The notes under the pieces: generated by a model
The model's database searches: none
Told to the model about the DNA's origin: nothing
Seen by the model: only the letters and a program-made list of their open reading frames with translations
Translations under genes and position numbers: made by a program
Shown: piece by piece, positions 16,947-25,279 of the stretch
Position numbering within the stretch: position 1 is the first letter of the stretch
Layout: each line of letters opens with the position of its first letter
Assembly: GCA_017651645.1 (NCBI GenBank)
Contig: JAGCCO010000026.1
Coordinates: 21,107-85,106 of the forward strand
DNA: 64,000 nt
Direction: 5' to 3'
DNA from: Bacteroidales bacterium
GTDB taxonomy: Bacteria; Bacteroidota; Bacteroidia; Bacteroidales; F082

Positions 16947-19421
16947 TCATTTTTTCTGTCCGCCCTTTATCACACGCTTCTTATACCAAGGCCACTTCAT
17001 CAGCTGCCAAAATGCAAACGGTTGGAGTGCATAGGAAATCATTATCGTTGAAGCCATTCCAATGAGGGTGCTGAGACCGATGGATCGGATGGCGGGATGA
17101 ACGGCGAAGAGAAGCGAGGCCACCACGATGACGAGGATGACTGCCGAGAAGAAGATGGCCACTTTGTGCCAAGTGAGCACGTCCGAATTGCCTGTACGCG
17201 CCTGCGTGAGCAAGCCTTCGGTGATGAAGATGCTGTAGTCGACGCCCACACCGAAGATGAAGGTGGAAATAATGATGTTGATGAGGTTGAACTCCAGCCC
17301 GATAATGGCCATGTAACCCTGCACCATGAACCAGCTGAGCACCATCGGAATGAACGACAGTAGGGCGGTGATGAGGTTGCGGAACGAGATCAACAATATC
17401 AGCAACACAAACAGTGAGGATATCCATACAGCGATGTTGAAGTCGTCGTTGATGACCTCCACCATGCTCTTGCAATAGTAGAAAGGCTCCAGCACGAAGG
17501 TCTTGGGGTTGGTGACCAAAGCGTCGGTGGCGATGTCTTTCTCGTCGAAGTCCATGGAGACATCGGTGAACACCATATATTGGTTGTCGGCATTGCATTC
17601 GATGAAGTTACCTAAGAGGTTGTCGGGCACCACGCCGCTTTCCATCAGCGAGGCGGCTTCATAGTCGGCATCCAAAAGGTCTTTGAAGTCGTAGAACATC
17701 ATTGGGTCGAGGCCGAATGCTTGCGCCCCTTTGTCGACTTGGGCGATAGCGTAGGTTTTGCGTTCCTCAGTCCAGAAGCTGTTCCATGCAGCGATGCGTT
17801 GCTTTTGGTCGGCTTGTGTCACAAAAAGTTTCGGGATGATGTCGGTATAGCCATGGATAGCCCCCTGTTGTTTCAGGGAATCGAGCTTCACCATCAGTGA
17901 TTTGTCGGCCTCCAAAGCCTCGTCGATGTCGGTGGAGACAGTGGCGAAATACAGGTGATAGAATCCGTCGTTGTTTTTGGCGTTGTATAGGTTTTCGGCT
18001 TCGGTTTCCTCAGGTGAGTTGTAGTCGAGGTTGCGAAGGTCGCTGTCGAATTTCACCTTGGGGGAAAAGATGATGCCTACCACCACAATGACAGCCATCA
18101 ACACAAGGAACCAAGGCTTTTTGTCGAAAGGCAGGTTGTTGAGGCGTGAGATGCGGCGGAAGGTCTTGCTGTTGCTGTCGGCCTTGATGGAAGGCAGGAA
18201 ATGCGGTAGGAAGATGAGGGCAAACAAAGTGCTGCCCAGCAAGGCGAAAGATGCGAACATGCCGAAGTCGCGGAGCAGGTCGCTGTCAGTAAACAGCAGG
18301 CTACAGAAGGCGCCTACTGTGGTGATGCAGCCCAAGAACACGGGTGTGGATTCGTCTTTCAGCAGTTTCTCGGGGTCGCCGACGAAGAAGTGGTGGATGA
18401 GCACATGAAGGGTATAGCTGATGGCCACACCGAGCACGATGGCACCCAACCCCAAGGCCATGAGCGACATCTCGCCTTTGATCCAATAGATGCAGCCTAA
18501 CGAGAAGGCCGTGCCGTAAAAGATGGGTAACAGCAGCTTCACAAGGAAGTCGAAGTTCCTGAAACAGAAGCCGATGAGTAAGAGGATGAGTACGAGTGAG
18601 ATGCCTACCGTCACCACAAGGTCGGACTTGATGCGGCCTGCATTCGACACACTCCCGATGGGGTCGCCGTGGGTATGCACCTTCACGTCGGGATGGGCAG
18701 CGTCAAACTCTTTCTGAGCTTGTGAAAGCATCTTGGAGAATTGGGCTGAGGACTTCGAGTCCAAGGAGCGGAAACTGGGGGCAAGGAAGGCCAATGCTAC
18801 GGTACTGTCGGGACAGAAGAGATGGCCGTTGATGAGGTTGAGACCTCCGACTGCACCTTGAAGCACATCGCCGAGCACCACGTCACGGAGGTTGAGAGGG
18901 TCATACATGATGGCCTGCGTGAGGTCGCCCGTCTCGTCTTCCATCATCTGCTCGTAATTGACCCACATCTGTTTCTCGATGGCTTCGGGCTCAAGTGCCT
19001 TTTCAAAGTCACGATAGGCAGTGGTGTCGATGAAGGAAGGGATATGATCCAGCACGAAGTCTAAGGCGTTGAGGGCGGTCTCGGGTTCGAGCTTGTATAA
19101 GACATTGGAGATGAGATGACTCGACGAGTCTTTCTCGTGCAACAATTCGATAAACTCATCCGCACGTTGGGTCAGGACCTCGGTCGACAATGGTTCATTG
19201 GCAGAGGTCACCTGAATGTAAATCTTGTCCTTGAGTTGGATGGAACTGAAGGCCAACTGGCTTTCGACACTTGATGTGGGCAGGAGTTTCGAGATGTCTT
19301 CCTCAAAGTGCAGTTTAAGTCCGAAGAAGAGGAAAACCAATGCGCTAACAACCATGATCAGATACATCAGTATCTTGTGGCTGTGAAAATAGCGGTATAG
19401 GGGTACGAAGACTTTATGCAT
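16947..19421 (-). CDS. MMPL/RND-superfamily exporter
   Basis: The 824-residue inner-membrane protein has the two-fold RND layout: an N-terminal helix (ILMYLIMVVSALVFLFFGL), a periplasmic loop of about 190 residues, a cluster of five to six helices (from about 265), a second loop and a second helix cluster ending near residue 810. The motif GVGVDYSIF in the second half and GVAISYTLHVLIHHF in the first match the MMPL/HpnN-like hydrophobe exporters, which move lipids or polyene pigments out of the inner membrane. The thioesterase gene lies 10 bases upstream on the same strand. Its cargo is probably lipid-like. Confidence 0.85.
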   Translation of the reverse strand: MHKVFVPLYRYFHSHKILMYLIMVVSALVFLFFGLKLHFEEDISKLLPTSSVESQLAFSSIQLKDKIYIQVTSANEPLSTEVLTQRADEFIELLHEKDSSSHLISNVLYKLEPETALNALDFVLDHIPSFIDTTAYRDFEKALEPEAIEKQMWVNYEQMMEDETGDLTQAIMYDPLNLRDVVLGDVLQGAVGGLNLINGHLFCPDSTVALAFLAPSFRSLDSKSSAQFSKMLSQAQKEFDAAHPDVKVHTHGDPIGSVSNAGRIKSDLVVTVGISLVLILLLIGFCFRNFDFLVKLLLPIFYGTAFSLGCIYWIKGEMSLMALGLGAIVLGVAISYTLHVLIHHFFVGDPEKLLKDESTPVFLGCITTVGAFCSLLFTDSDLLRDFGMFASFALLGSTLFALIFLPHFLPSIKADSNSKTFRRISRLNNLPFDKKPWFLVLMAVIVVVGIIFSPKVKFDSDLRNLDYNSPEETEAENLYNAKNNDGFYHLYFATVSTDIDEALEADKSLMVKLDSLKQQGAIHGYTDIIPKLFVTQADQKQRIAAWNSFWTEERKTYAIAQVDKGAQAFGLDPMMFYDFKDLLDADYEAASLMESGVVPDNLLGNFIECNADNQYMVFTDVSMDFDEKDIATDALVTNPKTFVLEPFYYCKSMVEVINDDFNIAVWISSLFVLLILLISFRNLITALLSFIPMVLSWFMVQGYMAIIGLEFNLINIIISTFIFGVGVDYSIFITEGLLTQARTGNSDVLTWHKVAIFFSAVILVIVVASLLFAVHPAIRSIGLSTLIGMASTIMISYALQPFAFWQLMKWPWYKKRVIKGGQKK

Positions 19422-19431
19422 CGGGAATCGG

Positions 19432-19836
19432 CTATTCTGAAAGGCGTTCTTTCAGGGTATTGTACATTTCGGGGAGTCGTTTGGAGATGGCCACTGGGCG
19501 ACCGTTTTCGATGAAGCAATGGACACTGTGTCCAAGGCAGACCAACTTGCCGTTGGTGCGCATGGTGTAGTCGAACTCAAACTTCATCTCGCTCATCTTG
19601 CTGATACTCACTTCGATTTCGATGATGTCCTTGAAGGTGGTGGGGTGCTTGAATTCACAGGAGATCGAGATAACTGGCGAGAAGACGTTTTCCGCTTCGA
19701 TCTTCTCGAAGCCGTAGCCCAACTGGTCGAGCCAGTCGACACGCGCCTCTTCCATGAAACGGACGTAGTTGGAGTGATGCGTCACGCCCATGCGGTCGCA
19801 TTCGTAGTATTTCACTTCGTGTTTGTATGTATTCAT
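19432..19836 (-). CDS. Acyl-CoA/acyl-ACP thioesterase, hotdog fold (YbgC/4HBT type)
   Basis: The 134-residue protein begins with the 4HBT signature VKYYECDRMGVTHHSNYVRF. Its aspartate (in CDRMG) is the catalytic residue of the YbgC group, and the EEAR of the long hotdog helix follows. The strand TFKDIIEIEVSISKM and HSVHCFIE complete the fold. Such enzymes release acyl chains from CoA or ACP. It heads a two-gene unit with the MMPL exporter, and a TAATTTTG -7 box lies 26 bases upstream of the start. The pairing suggests release and export of one acyl product. Confidence 0.85.
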   Translation of the reverse strand: MNTYKHEVKYYECDRMGVTHHSNYVRFMEEARVDWLDQLGYGFEKIEAENVFSPVISISCEFKHPTTFKDIIEIEVSISKMSEMKFEFDYTMRTNGKLVCLGHSVHCFIENGRPVAISKRLPEMYNTLKERLSE

Positions 19837-19862
19837 CGTAGTTCTACCTTAAAGCAAATGTT

Positions 19863-19870
19863 CAAAATTA
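19863..19870 (-). promoter_or_regulatory. -7 promoter element for the thioesterase-MMPL unit
   Basis: The minus strand reads TAATTTTG, matching TAnnTTTG, 26 bases before the thioesterase ATG. The tandem heptamer array starts 17 bases further upstream, where a -33 element would lie. Confidence 0.5.
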
Positions 19871-19886
19871 AGCTACAGATTTATTT

Positions 19887-19995
19887 GACTTAGGACTTAG
19901 GACTTTGGACTTGGGACTTAGGACTTAGGACTTAGGACTTAGGACTTGGGACCGTCTTTTGTCCTCTATCCTTCGTCTTTCGTCCCACGTCTTTT
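19887..19995 (+). repeat. Bipartite heptamer tandem array, GACTTRG then GTCYTTY (locus B)
   Basis: Nine consecutive 7-base units of consensus GACTTRG run from 19887 to 19949. After a short junction (GACC) the period continues from 19954 with six units led by GTC or ATC (GTCTTTT, GTCCTCT, ATCCTTC, GTCTTTC, GTCCCAC, GTCTTTT). The change from GAC-led to GTC-led units makes the two halves partly self-complementary. The array lies between two divergent promoters. Confidence 0.9.
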
Positions 19996-20062
19996 ATGTG
20001 ATAAAAAGGCTCATCTACCTGTTCAAAAAGAAACGGCAAAAATAGTGAAAAAACATGAATCC

Positions 20063-20094
20063 TTTGGTAATAACATAGGGAATATGTAATTTTG
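20063..20094 (+). promoter_or_regulatory. Complete Bacteroidetes promoter (TTTG, 20 bp, TAATTTTG)
   Basis: TTTG at 20063-20066 and TAATTTTG at 20087-20094 have the ideal 20-base spacing of the -33 and -7 elements. The ATG of the SDR gene is only eight bases after the -7 box, so the transcript would have almost no leader. Confidence 0.7.
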
Positions 20095-20102
20095 CAATCA
20101 TT

Positions 20103-20939
20103 ATGAAAACGGAAAAGGTAATCTTAATCACTGGCGCTAGCAGTGGCATCGGTTTCGATGCAGCCCAGACTCTCGCCCGACAAGGTCATCGTGTGTATGC
20201 AGCAGCCCGTAGGGTGGAGCTGATGGAGCCTTTGAAGGCCGATGGCGTGAAGGTCCTCAGGATGGATGTCACCGACGAATCCTCGATGCAGCAAGGCGTG
20301 GAGGCGGTCATCCAAGCCGAAGGCCGTATTGATGTGTTGATTAACAATGCAGGCTATGGCTTCTTTGGAGCTATCGAAACGGTGCCTTTGGAAGAGGCTC
20401 GACGTCAGTTGGAGGTGAATGTCTTCGGTCTGGCCCGCCTGACCCAATTGGTGCTGCCCTATATGCGTAAGCAGGGGAGTGGCCGTATCGTGAATACTTC
20501 GTCCATTGCGGGTAAGATGGTGTTTTACATGGGTGGCTGGTACAACGTGACCAAATACTCCGTTGAGGCCTTCAGCGATGCCTTACGCATGGAGATGAAG
20601 CCCTTCGGCATCGACGTGGTGATGATAGAACCTGGGGCCATCAAGACCGACTGGGGCGTCATTGCGGCACGGCATCTGAAGGAATCTTCGGCGGGTACGG
20701 CTTACGAAGCGGCTGGTACCCAATGGGCCAATAACATGGATTGGTTCTACAAGACTAATATGCTTTCAAAACCGTCGGCCATCACCAAGGCTATCAGCCG
20801 TGCCGTCAACAGCCGCCGACCCAAGGCCCGTTATTGCAGAGGCCGTTTTTCGTTTGTCGGTAGGATGGCTCATGCCCTCATGCCTGCCCGCTGGTGGGAT
20901 GCCATGATGCGGCAAGGAGGGAAGATTAAAGCATCATAA
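20103..20939 (+). CDS. Short-chain dehydrogenase/reductase
   Basis: This 278-residue classical SDR has the NAD(P)-binding motif TGASSGIG near residue 10, the structural motif NNAG (about 80), the catalytic serine in NTSSIAG (about 133) and the YNVTK pair (tyrosine about 147). The basic residues after the second strand (AARR) favour NADPH. The C-terminal part resembles SDRs acting on retinol-, steroid- or acyl-like substrates, but the substrate cannot be read from the sequence. recQ starts 17 bases downstream on the same strand, so both are probably on one transcript. Confidence 0.88.
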   Translation: MKTEKVILITGASSGIGFDAAQTLARQGHRVYAAARRVELMEPLKADGVKVLRMDVTDESSMQQGVEAVIQAEGRIDVLINNAGYGFFGAIETVPLEEARRQLEVNVFGLARLTQLVLPYMRKQGSGRIVNTSSIAGKMVFYMGGWYNVTKYSVEAFSDALRMEMKPFGIDVVMIEPGAIKTDWGVIAARHLKESSAGTAYEAAGTQWANNMDWFYKTNMLSKPSAITKAISRAVNSRRPKARYCRGRFSFVGRMAHALMPARWWDAMMRQGGKIKAS

Positions 20940-20956
20940 TAAGAATACGGAACTCC

Positions 20957-22879
20957 ATGAGCGCAACCACCAGAGCCATATTGGCCCAATATTGGGGCTA
21001 TCCTAGCTTTCGCCCGCTGCAGGAAGACATCGTCGACTCGGTGATGGCGGGAAGAGATACCTTGGCTTTGCTGCCCACGGGTGGCGGAAAGAGCATCTGT
21101 TTTCAGGTGCCTGCCATGGCGATGGAGGGTGTTTGCCTCGTCATTACGCCGCTCATTGCGCTGATGAAAGACCAAGTGGCGCATCTTGTGGAGAAAGGCA
21201 TCCCTGCCGCTGCCATCTATTCTGGCATGCATCCCGATGAGCTGGAACTGGCTTATAATCAGGCGGCCTATGGTCGGCTGAAGTTCCTGTATGTCTCGCC
21301 AGAGCGGCTTCAGACCGATGCCTTCCTCGAAGCCCTGAAACGGATGATGGTCTGCCTGCTGGCCGTCGACGAGTCGCATTGCATCTCGCAATGGGGCTAC
21401 GACTTCCGCCCGCCTTATCTGAAGATTGCTGACATCCGACCATATATGCCCAAGACGCCCGTCCTGGCCTTGACCGCCACGGCGACGGCCAAAGTGGTGG
21501 ACGATATTCAGCTGCGTCTCGGCTTCAAAGAGAAGAACGTTTTCCAAAGCAGCTTCGAGCGTAAGAATGTGACTTACAATGTGTATCATGAGGCTGACAA
21601 GTATGGTGTGTTGCGTCGTAAGTTGGAGGCTATGATCGAGGGAAGTGCCATCGTGTATGTGCGCAACCGCAAACGGACGCGGGTCATCGCTGACTGGCTG
21701 AATTCAGTGGGCATCTCTGCGACTTTCTATCATGCTGGCTTGGATGCCAAGACACGTGACGAACGACAGGATCTCTGGATGAAGGGCAAGGTCAAGGTCA
21801 TCGCGGCCACCAACGCTTTCGGCATGGGCATCGACAAGCCCGACGTGCGTTTGGTCATCCACATGGACCTGCCCGACAGCATCGAGGCCTATTTTCAGGA
21901 AGCGGGCCGTGCAGGGCGCGACTTGAAGCCTTCCGAGGCTATTCTTTTGGTTTCGCCAGCAGACATTGCGAAGTTGCAAGAGAATCTGGCACAGTCATTT
22001 CCTGAGTTGGAGCGCATCAAGTTGATATACAATGCTCTGGGTAACTATTACGGTATTCCTGTCGGGGCGGGTGAGAATGTCTCTTATCCCTTGGTCATCA
22101 GCGATTTCGCCAACCATTACGGTTTCTCTGTCTTGGAGGTCTACCACACGCTGATAATCCTCGAAAAGGAGGGATTCCTCATCCTATCCGACAGTTTCGA
22201 TGAGCCTTCCAAGGTGATGATTAAGGCCTCGCGCGACGACCTCTATGGCTTTCAAGTCAACAATCCACAATATGGTGCGTTGATTAAGTGCATGTTGCGT
22301 AGCTTGCCTGGCGTGCTTACCGATTTCGTAAAGATCAACGAGGAGGGATTGGCGAAGAAGACAGGCTTGTCGGCGGACAAGGTGCAAGAACAGTTGAAGA
22401 AACTGGAGGCCTACCATTTCCTTTCGTATGCGCCGCGCAACGACAAGCCGCAGGTGCTTTTCCTTTCCGAGTTTGTGGATACCAAACACTTTGGCCTTTC
22501 CAAGGAGAACTATCACGACCGGAAGAGAGACGCCGAGGAACGCGTGAAGGCGGTCGTCGACTTCGTAAACAACGACGAGGAATGCCGCAGCGTGCAGCTG
22601 TTGCGCTATTTCAACGAAAAGACACGGAAAACCTGTGGACGATGCGACGTCTGTCTCAAGCAAGACAAAGCCCCGATTCCATACGGGACGATAGAGGAGA
22701 GGCTGGAAAGCGTGATGAGTGAGGGCCAGATGCCGATAAAAGACGTCTTGTCACAATTTCACGATGTTGCCGAGGATAAGGTGCTAGATGCCATCCGTTT
22801 CCTTGTCGACAATGGCGTGTTGCAGTTCGAGAAGGACGGTTCCTTGTCGCGGAAAGGCAATAAAAAAAGCCGTCGTTGA
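20957..22879 (+). CDS. recQ: RecQ-family ATP-dependent DNA helicase
   Basis: RecQ unwinds DNA 3' to 5' in recombination and fork repair. The 640-residue product has LPTGGGKSICFQVPA (motif I, about 40), DESHCISQWGYDFR (motif II, about 138), the motif V/VI region FGMGIDKPDVRLVIH and QEAGRAGRD, then the RQC zinc site with cysteines spaced C-x16-C-x2-C-x2-C (about 541-566). A winged-helix tail ends the protein, and I see no HRDC domain, so DNA-structure preference may differ from E. coli RecQ. A strong terminator hairpin overlaps the stop codon. Confidence 0.95.
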   Translation: MSATTRAILAQYWGYPSFRPLQEDIVDSVMAGRDTLALLPTGGGKSICFQVPAMAMEGVCLVITPLIALMKDQVAHLVEKGIPAAAIYSGMHPDELELAYNQAAYGRLKFLYVSPERLQTDAFLEALKRMMVCLLAVDESHCISQWGYDFRPPYLKIADIRPYMPKTPVLALTATATAKVVDDIQLRLGFKEKNVFQSSFERKNVTYNVYHEADKYGVLRRKLEAMIEGSAIVYVRNRKRTRVIADWLNSVGISATFYHAGLDAKTRDERQDLWMKGKVKVIAATNAFGMGIDKPDVRLVIHMDLPDSIEAYFQEAGRAGRDLKPSEAILLVSPADIAKLQENLAQSFPELERIKLIYNALGNYYGIPVGAGENVSYPLVISDFANHYGFSVLEVYHTLIILEKEGFLILSDSFDEPSKVMIKASRDDLYGFQVNNPQYGALIKCMLRSLPGVLTDFVKINEEGLAKKTGLSADKVQEQLKKLEAYHFLSYAPRNDKPQVLFLSEFVDTKHFGLSKENYHDRKRDAEERVKAVVDFVNNDEECRSVQLLRYFNEKTRKTCGRCDVCLKQDKAPIPYGTIEERLESVMSEGQMPIKDVLSQFHDVAEDKVLDAIRFLVDNGVLQFEKDGSLSRKGNKKSRR

Positions 22880-22893
22880 GGACGGCTTTTTTT
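22862..22893. terminator. Bidirectional intrinsic terminator between recQ and HU
   Basis: AAAAAAAGCCGTC and GACGGCTTTTTTT form a perfect 13-bp stem with a six-base loop, with T-runs on both strands. The recQ stop codon lies inside the loop region, so the stem covers the end of the coding sequence. Confidence 0.9.
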
Positions 22894-22909
22894 GTGTGAT
22901 GGAAAATTC

Positions 22910-23173
22910 TTATTTCAGAATGTTCGCGGCGGGTTTGAATCTGACGACTTTCTTCGCAGCGATCTTGATGGTCTTGCCCGTTCTGGGGTTACGGCCTTGT
23001 CTGGCGGGACGCTTGGTCACGCTCATAGTTCCAAAACCAACGAGGGCGATTTTGCCGTCCTTCTTGAGTTCAGCTTTTGTGACATCCATGATGGCATCGA
23101 TAGCCTTTCTTGCATCGACCTTAGTCATGCCAGCCTTCTCGGCAACGGCATTGATTAATTCTACTTTATTCAT
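22910..23173 (-). CDS. hup: HU-family DNA-binding protein
   Basis: This 87-residue basic protein has the HU/IHF signature: MNKVELINAVAEKAGMTK for the first helices, VGFGTMSVTKRPARQGRNPRTG for the beta arm with the intercalating proline in RNPRTG, and AAKKVVRFKPA at the end. HU bends DNA and shapes the nucleoid. It is transcribed alone. A -7 box TACTTTTG lies 35 bases upstream, and a terminator shared with recQ is downstream. Symbol hup is by family, because several HU paralogues are usual in Bacteroidetes. Confidence 0.95.
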   Translation of the reverse strand: MNKVELINAVAEKAGMTKVDARKAIDAIMDVTKAELKKDGKIALVGFGTMSVTKRPARQGRNPRTGKTIKIAAKKVVRFKPAANILK

Positions 23174-23207
23174 ATTAGATTTAATTAGTGGTTAAACTTT
23201 TACCCGA

Positions 23208-23215
23208 CAAAAGTA
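23208..23215 (-). promoter_or_regulatory. -7 promoter element for the HU gene
   Basis: The minus strand reads TACTTTTG with a TTG 18 bases upstream, matching the Bacteroidetes promoter layout, about 35 bases before the ATG. Confidence 0.6.
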
Positions 23216-23307
23216 ATGTATTTTTCTAATATGCAAGCGTTTTTGAAAAAAAATATACAATTTTTATCAAAAAAACGGCAAATTTTCCCCAAAAGAAGCC
23301 AATTTTC

Positions 23308-24279
23308 TCATTTAAAAGCGGTTTTCCATAGGCCATTGAGCTGTGTGCCACGCAAAAAATCGTCGATGGGCATGGCTTTTTTCCCGGATTGCTGGACGAT
23401 GGTCAGACTGATGAATCCGTCAGAAAGGGCGATTTTGAGGTGTTTCTTGTTGTCGGTGACCACGCTTCCCACAGGTAACCCGTGTTGACAAAGCTCGATT
23501 TCGGAGGAGAAGACCTTCAGGTCGATAGTCTCATTCTTTGCTGAGTCAAGCTGGGTGTGGGCAGCGGGATAGGGTGAGAGGCCGCGGATGTGGTTGTAGA
23601 CGGTCTGACAGTCTTGGCTCCAGTCGATGTTGCAGAACTCCTTGGAGATTTTTGGCGCAGGTTTCAATGCCATTCCTTCGGCGAGTGTTTCCTGCGTTTG
23701 GGCAATGACTTGTCCGGTTTCAATCTTTTTGATGGTTTCCACAACCACTTTGTTGCCCAGCAGCATCAGCTCGTCATGGAGCTCGCCGGCGGTCTCGTCG
23801 GGGCGGATGCCGACTTTCTCGCGCATGATGACGGCACCTTTGTCGATCTCCTCGTTGAGGAAGAAGGTGGTGAGGCCGGTCTCGGTTTCGCCGTTGATGA
23901 TGGCGAAGTTGATGGGTGCTGCGCCACGGTATTGGGGCAGGAGTGAGGCGTGGAGGTTGAAGGTACCAAGCTCGGGCATCTGCCACACCACGGCGGGCAG
24001 CATCCTGAACGCCACCACGATGAAGAGGTTGGCTTGGTAGGAAGCCAATTGTTCCAGAAACTCGGGGTCTCTCAGCTTCTCTGGCTGAAGCAAGGGCAGA
24101 CCATGCTCCAAAGCAGTCTTCTTCACGTCGGAATACTGTATCTTGCGGCCGCGTCCTGCGGGTTTGTCGGGCATGGTGACGACGACGGCAACCTCATAGC
24201 CTGCAGCAAGGATGGCTTCCAGCTGCGAGGCGGCGAATTCAGGGGTGCCGAAATAGGCGATTCTGATCTTATTCTCCAT
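23308..24279 (-). CDS. fmt: Methionyl-tRNA formyltransferase
   Basis: Fmt formylates initiator Met-tRNA using 10-formyl-tetrahydrofolate. The 323-residue product has the N-terminal IRIAYFGTPEFAASQLEAIL, the catalytic strip FNLHASLLPQYRGAAPI (asparagine and histidine near 108-110) and the loop EEIDKGAVI with the conserved aspartate. The C-terminal OB-like domain (ALKPAPKISKEFCNIDW, IRGLSPYPAAHT) binds the tRNA. The gene starts about 15 bases after the terminator of the TPR gene upstream, so it needs either its own promoter near that hairpin or read-through. Confidence 0.95.
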   Translation of the reverse strand: MENKIRIAYFGTPEFAASQLEAILAAGYEVAVVVTMPDKPAGRGRKIQYSDVKKTALEHGLPLLQPEKLRDPEFLEQLASYQANLFIVVAFRMLPAVVWQMPELGTFNLHASLLPQYRGAAPINFAIINGETETGLTTFFLNEEIDKGAVIMREKVGIRPDETAGELHDELMLLGNKVVVETIKKIETGQVIAQTQETLAEGMALKPAPKISKEFCNIDWSQDCQTVYNHIRGLSPYPAAHTQLDSAKNETIDLKVFSSEIELCQHGLPVGSVVTDNKKHLKIALSDGFISLTIVQQSGKKAMPIDDFLRGTQLNGLWKTAFK

Positions 24280-24287
24280 AGGATGTC

Positions 24288-24318
24288 AAAAAAAATCCTG
24301 ACCCGTGAGAGTCAGGAT
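24288..24318 (-). terminator. Intrinsic terminator of the TPR-protein gene
   Basis: On the minus strand ATCCTGAC pairs with GTCAGGAT across an eight-base loop and is followed by eight T residues. It lies between the TPR gene and fmt, only about nine bases before the fmt start. Confidence 0.8.
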
Positions 24319-24342
24319 GTTTATCTTGTAATACTTCAAACC

Positions 24343-25074
24343 TTACTTCATCTTCTCTTCGAGATAGGCGATGTTCTTGCTGATTTCGAAGGCCTCGTTG
24401 CTCGTCGGATAGTCCTTCTTCAAGGTCTTGTAGGTCTCCAGTGCCTTGGCATAGTTGCCCATGATCTCGTAGGTCATGCCCAACTTGACGAGGTGCATCG
24501 GTGAGGAGAAGTCGTTGGCGTTCTTCTTGGCGGCTTTCTCGTAATAGTTCACGGCTTCCTGCTGGTTGCCGAGCTCAAGGTAGCAGTCGCCGATGAGACC
24601 CAAGGCCAAAGGAGCCAACACTTTGTCGTCGTTGGTGTATTTCTTGAGGTATTCGATGGCGTTGTTGTAGTCGCCTTGCTTCAGGTAGCAGAGACCCGCG
24701 TAGTAAGCGGCGAGCTTGCCGGCCTTGGTGGAACCATAGTCTTTGACGATGTCAAGGAAACCGATCTTCTCACCATCGCCGTTCAAAGCGGTGGCATAGT
24801 CTTCATTCTCCATGTAGTAAGAGGCGAAGTCAACAGCTTGGGTGGCTTTCTGTTCGAAGTTGATTTCCTGGGGATAGCTCAGGTTCATGGCTTTCTCGTT
24901 GCGTTTCTTGTTGTAGTTAGTGATGCCATAGATGGCGAAGGCCACGACCAACAGGGCAATGAGGATAATCCACAGGGTCTTCTGGTTGTTTTCAATCCAA
25001 AGTTCGGTCTTACTTAAAGCTTCTTCGACGTTTTCAAGTCTCTCGTCTCCTTGTTTTGTGTTTTGTTTTGCCAT
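24343..25074 (-). CDS. Membrane-anchored TPR protein
   Basis: The 243-residue protein has a charged N-terminal segment, one membrane helix at about 33-52 (TLWIILIALLVVAFAIYGI) and then tetratricopeptide repeats (AAYYAGLCYLKQGDYNNAIEYL, LIGDCYLELGNQQEAVNYY, KLGMTYEIMGNYAKALETY). The layout is that of YfgM-like or BamD-related periplasmic TPR proteins of Bacteroidetes, used as scaffolds near secretion or envelope assembly machines. Its partner is unknown. A TACTTTTG -7 box (minus strand 25103-25096) lies about 22 bases before the start and a terminator follows the gene, so it is a single-gene unit. Confidence 0.75.
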   Translation of the reverse strand: MAKQNTKQGDERLENVEEALSKTELWIENNQKTLWIILIALLVVAFAIYGITNYNKKRNEKAMNLSYPQEINFEQKATQAVDFASYYMENEDYATALNGDGEKIGFLDIVKDYGSTKAGKLAAYYAGLCYLKQGDYNNAIEYLKKYTNDDKVLAPLALGLIGDCYLELGNQQEAVNYYEKAAKKNANDFSSPMHLVKLGMTYEIMGNYAKALETYKTLKKDYPTSNEAFEISKNIAYLEEKMK

Positions 25075-25095
25075 AGCGTTTCAAAATTTTGCGTG

Positions 25096-25103
25096 CAAAA
25101 GTA
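25096..25103 (-). promoter_or_regulatory. -7 promoter element for the TPR gene
   Basis: The minus strand reads TACTTTTG followed by C, with a TTG 19 bases upstream. Confidence 0.6.
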
Positions 25104-25154
25104 CGCTTTTTCGGCATACCCTCAACCAAATTTTTGCATTTTTTTCTTTTTTCG

Positions 25155-25162
25155 TATTTTTG
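25155..25162 (+). promoter_or_regulatory. -7 promoter element for trmH
   Basis: TATTTTTG followed by C fits TAnnTTTG. It would give a leader of about 110 bases before the trmH ATG, and this leader consists almost entirely of the repeat described at 25175-25268. Confidence 0.6.
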
Positions 25163-25174
25163 CACTCCATAAAA

Positions 25175-25268
25175 GGACTACGAGACGCGGGACTGTGAGA
25201 CGCGAGGCACCGATTTCATCCCTTGCCCATCATCCCGCAGTCTCGCTGTCCCGTAGTCCCACAGTCCA
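25175..25268 (+). repeat. Inverted octamer repeat in the trmH leader, unit GGACTRYG (locus C)
   Basis: The right arm on the minus strand is a run of 8-base units (GGACTGTG, GGACTACG, GGACAGCG, AGACTGCG, GGATGATG, GGCAAGGG). The left arm on the plus strand has two 15-base copies built from the same core (GGACTACGAGACGCG, GGACTGTGAGACGCG). The arms face each other, and 25175-25186 can pair with 25248-25259 with a single mismatch. Confidence 0.8.
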
Positions 25269-25279
25269 AATAATAAACC

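Noticed and set aside
19887..19995. CRISPR array
   Set aside because: Seven-base units without spacers and no cas genes nearby do not fit a CRISPR.
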